This document shows, piece by piece, positions 12,680 through 24,180 of a stretch of 64,000 nucleotides of DNA (the stretch's first letter is position 1; every line of letters begins with the position of its first letter). The position numbers and the translations under genes are program-made. Where the stretch lies: contig JAJTUP010000089.1 of assembly GCA_021399435.1 (NCBI GenBank), forward strand, positions 124,001 through 188,000. Direction: 5' to 3'. This DNA is from Diaporthe sp. PMI_573. Its lineage: Eukaryota; Ascomycota; Sordariomycetes; Diaporthales; Diaporthaceae. The notes beneath the pieces were generated by a model. It had not been told where the DNA came from. It worked only from the letters and a program-made list of their open reading frames with translations, and searched no databases.

Positions 12680-13169
12680 AGGATTTAAAAGATTTTTTTT
12701 ATATATAATATATTAAGTTAATCTAAGTTAGTTAAATAATATAATATTTAATATTTAATAAATTATAATATACTTTAAAGTATAAGTAAAATAAAATATA
12801 TTAAGATATATTTAATAAGTTATTATATATATTTTAAAATTTAAAATAAAGTCTAAGGTAAGTAACTATAGTATAAGTCTAAAGCTTAAACTAAACCAGC
12901 TAGTGCTCTGCTATAACTAGTTTCTACACTATTCTTAGAACAAGCTTTATAAAGAAACAAGTTTTAAAGTAAAGTATGATTTATAGTATAAATAGCGTAA
13001 TTGTATAATTTTTTATAAATAAGTAAATTATATAGTGTAGATTAAGCCTTATCTGTAGAAATAATAAAGCTTTGAGTTTAATCCCTACTATGGGAGTTAT
13101 TTTTTTAGACTTAAAGTGTTTTTTTTTAACTTAAAGACTTATACTTAGAACTTGAAACTTAAAGTCTAT
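12680..13169. other. AT-rich spacer
   Basis: Strongly TA-rich, stops in all frames, no repeat or gene recognised. It separates the end of the hAT coding relict from the gypsy LTR. Confidence 0.6.
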
Positions 13170-13319
13170 TGTTACGACCCTGACAGAAATAGGAACAGCG
13201 GTTAGTTCTGCAGAGAAACAACCCCACTCGGCCAGCACACCGGCCAGCCAAACGGCACAAACAGTTCAGCCTCCGGTCATGTAACCCGACCTTAAGGATA
13301 GGGTTAAAACAGGATCACC

Positions 13320-13346
13320 AGTACTTACTGAGCCTCAGTAAGTACT
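13320..13346. repeat. 12-bp perfect hairpin in the gypsy LTR
   Basis: AGTACTTACTGA and its exact reverse complement are separated by GCC. It lies about 150 bp inside the LTR, where promoter or polyadenylation signals often sit, but no function can be assigned from sequence alone. Confidence 0.8.
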
Positions 13347-13855
13347 ACCGAGCCTTAACAAGCAATGCTAGGCTCCGGCGAGCTACCACAAGCCAGGCTA
13401 AAGAGATAGACTATATAGACACACTTATTACCAGTAGATAACATTAGCTTAAGACAGCTCTTTAGTAGTTAATTTAAGTATTTACCCTGAATAGCTTTTA
13501 TTAGCTTGTAATTATTATGAGAAATCTTATTACTTAATTAACTACCTTGTTATGTATCTTAAACATAAACCCGATCTCTTAGTTTAAAGGACCTAGGAAA
13601 CCTTGATTATTATATTTTGACTACTCTTGTTTATACATTATGACGTAGACTTTGAGTAATATTATATACAATACCTTTACGATGTCTAGATTTAGAAACA
13701 ATAACCTTCTAAAGGAATTAGATAATACTATTAATAACAGCTCTAGTAATAACAATAATAATACCAGCGGAATAACTAATAAATAGCTTTAGGAGCTAGT
13801 TAGTAAGGTTAATTACCTCTACACCCTTATAAATAGGTAGACTAAATAAAACAAG

Positions 13856-14387
13856 TCTGAAGGTTAGTGGATCAAATGGTCAGGTAGCAGTAGGGTGCAC
13901 TGGAGGTCTTGGTGGGACGCTTGAGAGTGGTTCGGACAACTTTGCATTGAATTTGAGTGGGCTTCTGTCAGCCCTCCTCACAGTCCCTCCGACATGACCT
14001 CAACCCTGGGCACGCTGCGGTTGGCTCTGGTGCACAGATAGGGAGGCCGGAAAATTCGGCCCTCGGACCCACTATCTTTGGCTTTAAACAACCAGCCAAC
14101 CCTAACCCTGACAGTAACCAAACTAAATACAGATAAACTTCAGAAATCAGGCTATCTAATGAACTAGGTTACATGCTTTTTGGGTAAGAAATAAGGGGAA
14201 TGCAGAGGTTCGAAGTTAGGGTCTTACAATAGCCCAAAAAACCGACTCACGGCCACCAAACTCATCTACCGGCGCGCACGCCACATAGGCACTTAGCCGA
14301 AAAAGTGCCAAGTCTAGGGTAACTCCCTACGTAAAGTCTAGGGTAACCCCTTACGTGCAGCGCCCACACAAGTGTTTCCGTTTAACA
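13856..14387 (-). mobile_element. 532-bp solo-LTR-like element, full copy 2
   Basis: Reverse-oriented full copy: it begins TCTGAAGGTT and ends GTTTAACA, with the 5-bp direct duplication ACAAG on both sides (13851-13855 and 14388-14392). Length is identical to copy 3 at 42772-43303 and the sequence is very similar. It sits inside the gag region of the gypsy relict and is far less AT-rich, so it arrived after most of the mutation of its host. No open frame; best read as a solo LTR. Confidence 0.88.
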
Positions 14388-17300
14388 ACAAGGAAATAGA
14401 AAATCTCAAGAAGGAGGTTACTACCCTCAGGGCTATCGCCACTATTATTAATACCCTAATTCCAACCAAAGAAAGTATTAGGCTTAATAGCCCAACCCTA
14501 TATAATAGTACCCTAGGCTGGTTATAGCCTTACCTTACCTAAGTTAGGGCCTACTAGCGTTTTAATTATATAGATAGCCAGGTAGATAGGAAACAAATTA
14601 TATATGTAGCCTTGTTTTTTAGAGGAAGAGTACTTACCTAGTTTAAACCATATCTTATAAACTTTATTAATACTAAAGAATTTAAAAAATATAAATAGGA
14701 GACCTAGAAAATATTTAGTAAGTATGAGAACTATAAGAATACTTTCTAAGCCCTATTTTAGGATCCTGATAAAGAACGACAGGCTAAAAGGGAGTTGTTA
14801 AAATTATAATAGAAAGGACTAGCCTCAGCCTATATAGCAGAATTTTAACAAATCTATACCTAAATTAACTCTATATATAAAACCAAGATCTTTATATTTT
14901 ACTAAGAACTAAAAGAAGATATAAAGGATAAGTTAGCTAGATATAATAGATCTAATAACTTCTTATAGTATATTGAGCTAGCTATTAAACTTAACAACAG
15001 GCTCTATAAAAGACGCCAGGAAAAATACAATATTAACTCTAGACTATTTTAATATAACTAAAAAAACAGGCTTAATACTAGAAAGAGGTATAACTATAAT
15101 AACCTAACCTAGTAGGGATAATATACAGGCTCTATAAAGCTTGATACCACGTAATATAAGGATAAGAAAGATATTAAATATTATAACTACGGAAAGAAAG
15201 GACACTTTATACACAAATACCATAGTAGTAAGAGGAAGGACTAAAAGCCTATACCTAAAGGCTCTAAACAAGCCAACATGGCTTCCCAAACTAATAAAAA
15301 CCTACTATAATCCAGGACTTAGCAGGAGATTACAACAACATACTACCTATATAATACTATAGTATACAACTAATGTAGGATCTACCTAGAGTAAGACGTA
15401 AACAAAAGGCAAATTCTGTTTAGAATCACCAATAATCCCTTACCTAAAGAAGCCAGGAAGGAGGTCTACAACCCCTACCCTATAAATACACCACAGAACT
15501 CCCCCGATATATAGAAATTCACACTAGAACCCGGAGAAACGGTCTAACAAAAGCTATCCGGCCTAGTTTAAGACACGCTGAACCACGCTAAAGAAACCCA
15601 GAAACACGCCTCGCTAAGCTAGACAGCATGTTATAACGACAGCTATACCACGTATAGAAGCAATAAAGACAACTAAGAATGGTTTTCCAAGGGAATTACT
15701 AAAAGCAGGACGCTTGCCATCACAAAACGGAAGCCCCTTTATATACCAGTAGGTACTAACACTATAGCATCCCTAGACTTAAGTAACTAGGACCCCTAGT
15801 AGCATGTAGATAAGGCACCCCCAGTAGCACCCAATACTAGTATTATACAAATTACAGTTCCAGGACAGAAAAGAGACACAGTACTAGCAGCAAAACAAGA
15901 TAAACTTCCAGCAATACCTCCAGTATACTTCCTAATAAATAACCCTTATATATACCCGCAGCACTTATAATATAGAGAGATATTATAGGCTTTATACATC
16001 TTTAACTAATACAGCACCTATTATACCAGTAAGGTTAGAAAAGATTTCTTTCCTAAATACTGGAGAATAGTAGAAATAGTACGACTTTACGGATAAAAGG
16101 AACTTAAATACTAGACTATTAGAGAACATACCCCAGGAAAAAGATATACCATTCTCAAGCTTTACTCTAACTACCCACTTATATATCTACATAACTCTAG
16201 CCTATAACAATAATACCTATAAACAAACTACTAAATATATCTTAAGCTTAAACTATAAGACTAGTACTAAAGGAACCAGCCTAATACAATATTACTACTT
16301 AGCAAGAAAGATATAGAATTTAAAGACCTCACCACAGCAGTATAGATACTTTGTATAGTATAAAATCTTACAAGAGGATCTATTTAACAACTTAAAGGAA
16401 TCCTAGTTAGGGACTAGATAATAAAAAATAGACAAAGCCAGCCCTAAACAAGCCTCGGGCAGCTATATAATAGATACAAAGGTCTCTCTACACAACTAAT
16501 AGAGAAAACAATTACCAACACCTAAAGATTTCTATAAAACTCAGGACATATAAGTACTAGGTACTTATTAACAATAGAGTACAAGGAAATTTTATATTCT
16601 TAAAAATAGTTAATAAGTACCACCTCTACTAAAACAAAAAAGAGGAACTTTATAGACTTAATATAGTAGATGGAATAGTAGTAGCTTACAGTAATAAAAT
16701 TATCAACAAAGAAACTAATCCCCTCTTAGTTTAAATCAGCAACTATATAGAGCAACTTATATTTAACATTACTAAGACAACAGAACATTAGTTAATACTA
16801 GGAATATCTTAATTAAGAAAGAATAACTCCTAGATAGATTAAACCACTAGCCAAATTTACTAGACAAACCCTATTAACTTAGTAACCAAAATAATTAATA
16901 TATTACAGGATGAGCAAAACTTAGTCTCTAAGGATAGTATAGATAAGCACGCTTAAACAAGCCTCGCGACTACCTCTCAGAAATGAGAGAAGGACTTAGC
17001 CTCTACACAGGCCCAGGCAAGGCCTATATACGAGTCAGCATAACAGTAGGAAAGGAGCAGTCTAAAGCAGACCGACAGTTAGAACTCTCTACTAGCCAAT
17101 AAACAAAATAAATACTCTAAAAACATTAGTCTACCATAGACTAAACAAAAGAAACAACAAATTATTTTTATAATATAAGAATATATCAGGGAGATACAAC
17201 AAGCGTTATAATAAATACAGGAGATCTAGCAAACCTAATATAAGAAAACACCTAAAGTAATGGTTACTTTACCTATAGGAACCTTATAGTAAGCACTAAA

Positions 17301-18035
17301 GGCCTAAAGAATTAGTATCATAAAACAAATTAAGCCAACCTTTTAACAATTTATCACCTACCTATAAAAGGCAAAGGCAGCAGAGAAGGATTTACAGGAA
17401 TTTATACTCTAGGAATACTATAAGTACGCCAAGCTGTTTTTAGCCATACTTAATACTAGACTACCTAAATATAATAAATAGGATCATGAGATACCTTTTA
17501 AGAAATAAACGGCACTAAAATTCTCAAAGATCTATAGACTTAACGAAATATAACTTAAGGCACTTCAGGAATATCTTGACAAGAACCTAGAGAAAGGTTA
17601 CATATAACTATCAATATTTCTAGCAGGATACCTAATTCTCTTTATATCTAAGAAAAACGAGAAGCTACAACTTTACATAGACTATTACTAAATAAATAAC
17701 GTTATTATTAAAAACCACTACCTATTACCCCTAATATAAGAATTAAAGGACTAACTACGAGGAGCCTAATAGTTTACAGCCCTAGACCTTAAGGGAGCCT
17801 ATAATTTTATTAGAATAAAGAAGGGCAGAGAATGAAAAACAATATTCTAAATATACTATAAATACTTTAAATACCTAGTTATACCATTTAGACCTACTAA
17901 TATACCTATATTGTTTTAAGCCATAATTAACCACGTTTTTAAAGAATATCTAGACATCTTTATTATTATTTACCTAGACAACATCCTTATCTACTTAAGA
18001 ACACTTAAAGATTATAAGAAATATATATATAAGGT

Positions 18036-18535
18036 TATAGAACAGGTGACGTTAACACCTAAATATAAGCTCTCTAGAGTAGCTGCCAAGAGCAACATAT
18101 TGCTTTTAGTAGTTATTTCTAGTATAGCGGCTATTTCGTTCAACAGGTTATAAGTCCTTGCTCCTTGCGTATTACACGCAAAACCTCTAAGTTTAACCCC
18201 CGTCCACACCTTTGTTTCTTGTAGCAGTATCCAAGACCCCGCAGCTACCAGTCGGGCGAGAGAACCTAGCTTCTAAACAATATCAGAATGAACAGAAACA
18301 ACTATCTGTTTGTAAGCTTAGTCTCACAATAAGTTAGCTAGCAACTCACAGCACTTTTCAGTACACTTGGGTTAACAAGCTTATTTCCAGCATCCGGGCT
18401 CACTAAAATAACACTTGAGAAGGGGTATAAAACAGATGACATTAATACCTAAATATAAGCTCTCTAGAGTAGCTGCCAAGAGCAGCATGTTGCTTTTAGT
18501 GGTTATTTCTAGTGTAGCGGCTATTTCGTTTAACA
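18036..18535 (+). mobile_element. TRIM-like miniature LTR retrotransposon
   Basis: Two 110-bp direct repeats (18036-18145 and 18426-18535) enclose 280 bp. The element is flanked by a perfect 5-bp duplication AAGGT (18031-18035 and 18536-18540). The inner edge of the left repeat is followed by GGTTATAAGTCC, in the place of a primer-binding site. A purine run GAGAAGGGG ends exactly where the right repeat starts, in the place of a polypurine tract. Repeats start TATARAACAG and end YAACA; the initial TA fits a TG mutated by RIP. By eye they differ at nine positions, all transitions. The interior is far too short for gag-pol. It interrupts the gypsy RT/RNase H region, whose reading resumes afterwards. 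Confidence 0.85.
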
Positions 18536-18931
18536 AAGGTACTTTAGAAACTTTAAGACACGAAGCTCTTGGTCAAACTAGAGAAAAGCAAGTTTTATAC
18601 TAAAGAAGTCAACTACCTTAAATATACAATCTAACTAGGATAGATTACCATACAAACTTTAAAGATTAAAGTAATCCAGGAACAGCCTATATTAATAAAT
18701 ATCAAGAAAGTACGAGGATTTCTTAAATATATTAACTTTTACTAATAATTTATTAAAGATTACTCAAAAATCATAATTTCGTTAACTAACCTTATTAAAA
18801 TAACAAAAGTATTCTACTAGAATAACAAAGTATAAAGAGCCTTTAAAAAACTTAGAAACCAAATTATCTCTAAACCAATACTAGTTAAAGTAGACCTAAA
18901 TAAGGTCTACAAAGTTAAGATAGACACATCT

Positions 18932-19563
18932 TATAAGTATATTAGCCCGATTATGTAAGCAGACGTGCTTACGTAATACTATATAAAATAAGGATTATAA
19001 TAATATATATTACTTATATAAAATAAACCCCCGAAATAAATTAAAATAATAAAAAGGCCCAAATAATAAATAAATAAAAATATTTCTTTCTTTAATAACT
19101 TATTAATTATTAGGGCTATAAGGCTAAGACCTATATATCTCGCATACTAATAACCCATACTATAATATAATCCAATAATATATGCTTACGTAATCTGCTT
19201 ACGTAAGCCGGTTTCTAGAACCTTCCACCTAGTGGGTAGGCAGAAACTATATATACGCCTCGACCCACCTTCTTTGGATCTAGTCTATTCGACCCACTTC
19301 CAAGGAATTCCATATTACGTAATAATATGCTAATTATTAGCTAATAGATTACTAATTACCACTTGGTAATTAGTAATTAATAAATTCTCGAATATTCTAT
19401 AGGCCCTCTTTTAAAGCTATAAATAAGCGGGTTCTCTCTCGAGAATAAGCCAGATATTGAAGCAAGCAAGCAACCAGAAAAATTCGACAATAATACTTTT
19501 ATTTTTATACTATTATTATTTGATTACATAATCATCCCCTCGATCCTCACGTGACCTCCAAGA
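18932..19563 (+). mobile_element. Solo LTR, copy A (about 632 bp)
   Basis: Starts TATAAGTATATTAGCCCG and ends CACGTGACCTCCAAGA. It matches copy B (42679-43859 minus its insert) over the full length, including the CGTGCTTACGTAA palindromic stretch and the run GCAAGCAAGCAACC. Unlike copy B it lacks a matching target duplication (CATCT versus GGCAC), and the gypsy relict does not resume beyond it. It therefore probably marks a recombination or deletion junction. Confidence 0.75.
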
Positions 19564-20079
19564 GGCACTGGTCACTGTTTTTGGGACTGGTCACTGTTTT
19601 TGGGACTTTTTTGGGATTGTTTTTAGGACTGTTTTGGGATTGTTTTTGGGACTGGTGAATGTTGGGTAAATCGCATTTAGAAGGCAGTGTGAAACTGGAA
19701 AGGCGGTATTAAATTCAGAAGACAGTGTTAAATTAGAAGGCGGTAAGCGGTATTAAAAGGCAGTGTTAAATTCAGAAGGCAGTGTCAAATTGTCAAATAC
19801 ATGTCAAATTTAAAAGGCGGTATTAAATTCAAAGGCAGTATCAAATTCAAATTATGTTACGATGTGCCCAGTAATGCTTATTTCCTATTTGACCCGCTGT
19901 GGCGAGGGGGTTCTTTTGCGGCAGAGTCGGTGAATGATGCGACGCGCTACTTTATACACTACCTCTAACGCTGCTTCTCTATACCGCCTTCTGAATTCGA
20001 CACCGCCTTTTGAATTTAACACCGCCTTCTGAATTAAACTGCCTTCTGAATTTAATTTAACACCGCGTTCATGGCCGTC
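19564..20079. repeat. Tandem and inverted short-repeat array
   Basis: Three parts. First, 19570-19660 holds degenerate repeats of TTTTTGGGACTG. Second, 19676-19853 holds five or more copies of a roughly 19-bp unit AGAAGGCGGTGTTAAATTC. Third, 19981-20066 holds the same unit in reverse complement (GAATTTAACACCGCCTTCT). About 130 bp of GC-richer DNA lies between the inverted arms. The arrangement could extrude as a long imperfect hairpin. No gene. Confidence 0.8.
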
Positions 20080-21500
20080 AGTGCTTAGTTTTCCGGATTT
20101 GACACCCGCAGTTGATCTTTCCAGAGGTATAGTAACAAAGAGCTCCCAGACTGCTATATCATATAGCTGCGTTCGAGAAGCGCGAGGATGCTGTGTGCAG
20201 TTTCTGGGTATTTGCTATAAAAGTCAGGACTCAAGACGGTCTGTCTTGAAAGCATCGAAAGTAGTGGCCGCGGTCTTAAGAAGAGTTATAATAGAACTCA
20301 ACGTCCAATATAAAGATGGAGGCCAATACTATAGGTTCAACGGTTAATCGTAGTAGAGGACATTACTTTATCAGACTACAATAAAGTAGGCGAAATAGCC
20401 GCTTATACACAGAACTACTTATAAGAAAAGTAGAGGGCGATTCAGAAGTGTGTTGATGACTTCTTCAATCACCAACCGCTTACAGTGCTCTACGAACCTC
20501 TGCCACCTTATAGTTGATAACCCGCCTTGATGTTTCTCAAGCAACCCAGTGGGCGTAAAAGTTAGTTGGGAACCTGAAACGAACAGTTAGATCGCCTCAG
20601 AGAAAGCAAGGACACTGTGGTCCGCACCGAAATGGTGCCACCTAAAGGTTTAGCAGATAGCAAGATCGAGACAGGCGATCATCCTGGAGTTCTGAGCAAC
20701 GGGTTACTTAGTTAGCTAATAGAGTACTAGAATACTGACAGAACCAGTCAAATAGCTCTATCCTATATATCAACTTAGCCATAGTGACAAGACGTAATTT
20801 ATATCATGACTTTTGCTCATTATACATATACCCAGACGTCACTACTTATACATACTGTATAGAAAAGACTGGACAACCCTCTTAAATAATCGAGGGATTA
20901 AAAATCTCCAGACTTCTAAACCTTAAACCCAGATTCGGGCCAAATGACTAAAGAAGACCCTACTTTTAGCCACCTAAAAAAAAGGTGTCCGATTTTAGCT
21001 CGCAGTAACAATAGAAATATCGTAAGTTTTCCCCCTTTTAAAACTTAGCTCTATAGAAAACCTATATCTCTCAGCCTGATATCCTATTTAATAATAGATA
21101 AGGCCTTTAACTAGGTACCCGATTTGATATTGATATTTAAGCTAGAGAGTATAGTATTATATAAAAAAAACACCTATTTCAAAATATCGGTTGCCATCCG
21201 CATATATTATATAACCAAATTCTAGCTAATATTGATTATATTATATATAAAAAGTTATAATCCGTACTTATAGGCAGCTTAAGGGGTACAAATCCACTAA
21301 TACTCCTAACTAGTATTAGACTCCCTTACCGAAGTAGGCAGTAATACGCTAAAGTAGCAGAGCGAGTGTTAGGGCCTAAATTCTGATGGATAGTATAATT
21401 ATATTATTGCTAAGTGTAAAAAGGTTTTAGAAACTCTTATAACATTTATTAATAACATAAACGCTAATTAGAGAACATAGCTAATTTCATTTAACTATCC
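20080..21500. other. Mixed-composition relict DNA
   Basis: No gene I can support. An 88-codon open frame at 20081-20347 shows no recognisable motif and is probably chance. The stretch has stops in all frames and no clear repeat borders. It may belong to the decayed element whose reverse transcriptase is at 22.26-22.86 kb. Confidence 0.35.
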
Positions 21501-22069
21501 AGAGCATTACGAATTCTTGTTCATTTAAAGCACCATATACAGCTAGTAAGGTTTATCGTTAGATCCAGCTAAACCTAGACGTAGTAGAAACAAATCGAAA
21601 GGGGTAACTAAGTTATATTAACAAGTGTAAGGAAGATATTCTTACAAAGGTCTTACAGAAAACTGAGATTGTATAAGCTTTAAACAAACTCCTCCGATTT
21701 CCTGGTCTATGGGATAGTCTATAACTTAGCAACTTATATAAGCATAGAGCCTTACATTGCGATAAAGAGATCATCCATTATCTCAGATGCGTTTATGAAA
21801 CGTGGGACTCCATTACTTCAGGTGTCGATGATTTCGCCAATGCCGTCGACACGGATACTATTCATAGACTAGAAAATCTCTTTCCAACTTATTACGAGGA
21901 CCTTGCCACGATCCGGGACTTGTTTAGCTCAAATATGGTTTTCACAGATATTACTGACAGAGAAAAACGCCTAAGTCTAGAGCAAGGCGTGTGCGTAGTG
22001 AGGTGGCGTATTTTAAACATTAAGATACTTTACAAGGATATGCTGTATTTTTCACCCGCAGTTAGGGCT
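21500..22069 (+). pseudogene. Unrecognised coding relict
   Basis: A plus-strand frame runs open for about 120 codons between stops near 21721 and 22069, with protein-like composition (blocks such as HRLENLFPTYYEDLATIRD and SLEQGVCVVRWRI). It continues upstream across a TAA (GLWDSL-stop-LSNLYKHRALH). It has no start codon of its own, and codon use is less AT-biased than the surroundings. I do not recognise the family. It looks like part of a real fungal gene that was copied or left here and then mutated. Confidence 0.4.
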
Positions 22070-22259
22070 ATCTAGAGATTTATCGCACCAGATTGATCCC
22101 GAAGTAGAAACTAGCCGACATTAAGAAATGTACTCAAAAGGCATTTCCAGCCAAGCGATAGATGTATTTACGAGAGTAGAGACGAGTGTAACTATACACA
22201 CGATCATTTAGGCAAAGACACGTTTTACAGGGCGTACACAAGACTCCTTATATTCACAC

Positions 22260-22860
22260 TACAAAGCTTCGCAGAACTTAGCTACGAATCCCCGGTTGTC
22301 CAGGTCCACTGAAAGTTCTGTGAGGAGCCGGCTCACAAATAGTATTTCTTTTGCTGCTTGAGCAAGAGCTAGAAGCTGTACCTCCGTTGTTAATGTAGTA
22401 ACCGTGTCTTACTTGTTTGCTCTCCATCCAATCAGGCCTCCAAACAGTTTCATTACAAATACCTAGGAACTTTTCCAATCAAGTATATTGTCTTCAAATG
22501 GGCAAGTTCGTCGACTTCTTCTTATCGATTTTTCCAGTACACAACGATAATATCGCCCACATAGAAGAAGACCATAAAGCCGTCCTTAATATAAAAACAC
22601 AATTTATACGGAACCTGTCTGTATGCACACTGGGCCAGTGTTTTAGTAATTTCTTTTCGCCAAAGGAGTAGCGAGATTCACAGTCCGTAAAGTATTTTAA
22701 TTAGGATTTTCTTTTTATATCCACAAAGCATTCTCATAAAAGATATCTTAATCAAACAGCGCATAAACAAACGCATTAACCACATCGTATTAAATCAGCT
22801 CGAGGTCGAATTTAAATGCAATACGTACTGACGGAAAAGGAATACCATACAGCTTTATCA
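22260..22860 (-). pseudogene. Ty1/copia reverse transcriptase/RNase H relict
   Basis: Minus-strand frames give copia RT landmarks: a YDVVNAFVYA block near 22800, LYGLRISPLLW-like order near 22690, and the catalytic box as FFYVGDIIVVY instead of YVDD near 22550. A piece near 22270-22400 resembles the RNase H end (LLALAQAAKEILFVSRLLTEL, read across frames). Several frameshifts and stops separate them, and the RT-to-RNase H distance is shorter than in full elements. No LTRs were found. Confidence 0.7.
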
Positions 22861-22869
22861 TTAGGCCTT

Positions 22870-24180
22870 TAAGAATCAATCAGCGACTACGGAATCAGAC
22901 GTTGGCTGCCTCAGCAAAGTGTAGAAATTAGGAAGGCAGTGTACAAGCTGCAGCGATATGCTAAGTAAAAAACTAAAGACATCGCCTTCTCTTTTAAGAT
23001 TGACAAAAATAGAAGGCAGGGGAGCAGTAGCCACAATATCATCAGTGCCTATCGGTGATGTCATCAGTGCCTATCGGTGAGAAGGACGGTTGAAAAGACG
23101 CAATTATCTATGATTAAGGCAGTAGGAATTTGTAGTGGACGCAGTACGAGGGCGCCCAGCACATACCAGGCATACGTGTCCCAAGGTAAAGGATGAAGGT
23201 GGAATGCAGATGGTTCAGGTGAAGGGGGTCAAGGCTGAGCACGCTGAGGCACACGGCAGAGCAAGGGGGCTTGATTTAGATGTCGGATTTGTCGACAGAC
23301 GAGGCGAGAATCTTAGCTGAAGCCGCTCATTCACATTAGATCTCGCACACCTGGCCAACAAGGCAGATCATCTAACGTATTAACACCCAACATCAGCCAT
23401 GAGTCTGGGCAATTACACGAACTGAGAGATGACTTAACGGCTGGAAATCTCGACTTACTAAAGCTCAGCGACTTCTAATTACCAAGCCTGTCAGAAAATG
23501 CAGACTTTGTCGAGGCTTAGTATGCGAAGAAGGCGATGTGTATGAAGGCGATGTGTATGAAGGTGATGGGTAGCATTGTCATGGGAATGCAATTAGACGT
23601 CTTTCATCTAGTCCCTATTTTGCTAGGATTTTGATTTACCCCCTAACCCAAGCTTTATCTTTCTTTATTTTCCTTTTTTTTTTCTATCTCATTTCTCTTA
23701 TCACATATAGTCTAGTTCCTAAACCAAGCAGATTAAGAATCAACTTTATAATATCTATTTAGATCTTAAAAGAGATTTATTTCTTAAAACAATAGTATAT
23801 AGATAGAAGTAATAAATTAGGCCTTTCACAAAAGCTTAACACCTACTATACTAATCGACGGCGCTGGCAGACCCATCGGAATAGCGTCTTCTTATAATCA
23901 ATGGGTACCATGTACATATAACGGTCGATTTTATATGGGAATGCTTCTCTGTCTGCTTAGATATTTTATAAGACTAGTAGTCCCTATTCCTAACCATCTC
24001 CAAAGGTTATACAAGCACCGAACTCTCCACAGCGGCCCCAAATAAGACACTAATCCCGCTATAGTTCTGCTCTCCATCTACTCCATACTTACCGACCCTA
24101 ATACCGATAACCCGAGATTACACATATTTACAACACCAACCGATCTCAATACAAGTCAACCGCCAAGGAGTAGACCCGTA
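22870..24180. other. Relict DNA with short tandem repeats
   Basis: No gene. Two small tandem repeats are present: a 22-bp unit repeated twice at about 23037-23081 (ATCAGTGCCTATCGGTGATG), and a 15-bp unit repeated three times at about 23534-23578 (GAAGGCGATGTGTAT). The latter resembles part of the AAGGCGGTG unit of the inverted array at 19.7-20.1 kb. A T-rich pyrimidine run lies at 23660-23700. Confidence 0.5.

Larger units (their letters stand above)
13170..18931 (+). mobile_element. Ty3/gypsy LTR retrotransposon relict
   Basis: A left LTR begins TGTTACGACCCTGAC at 13170. Gag-like translation follows around 14520-15000 (FFRGRVLTWFKPYL block). Near 15170-15230 is a degenerate CCHC knuckle (YYNYGKKGHFIHKYH, cysteines turned to tyrosine). 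A reverse transcriptase spans about 17340-18040, with LDLKGAYNFIRIKKG and the catalytic box read as YLDN instead of YLDD. An RNase H start lies near 18600-18931. Stops are dense and nearly all TAA/TAG. It is interrupted by a 532-bp solo element (13856-14387) and a TRIM-like element (18036-18535), and cut off at 18932 by another LTR. No integrase or right LTR remains. Confidence 0.85.

Noticed and set aside
18036..18535. Interpretation as a simple local tandem duplication
   Set aside because: The perfect 5-bp target duplication, the purine tract at the second repeat's edge and the interrupted gypsy reading frame fit an inserted LTR element better.
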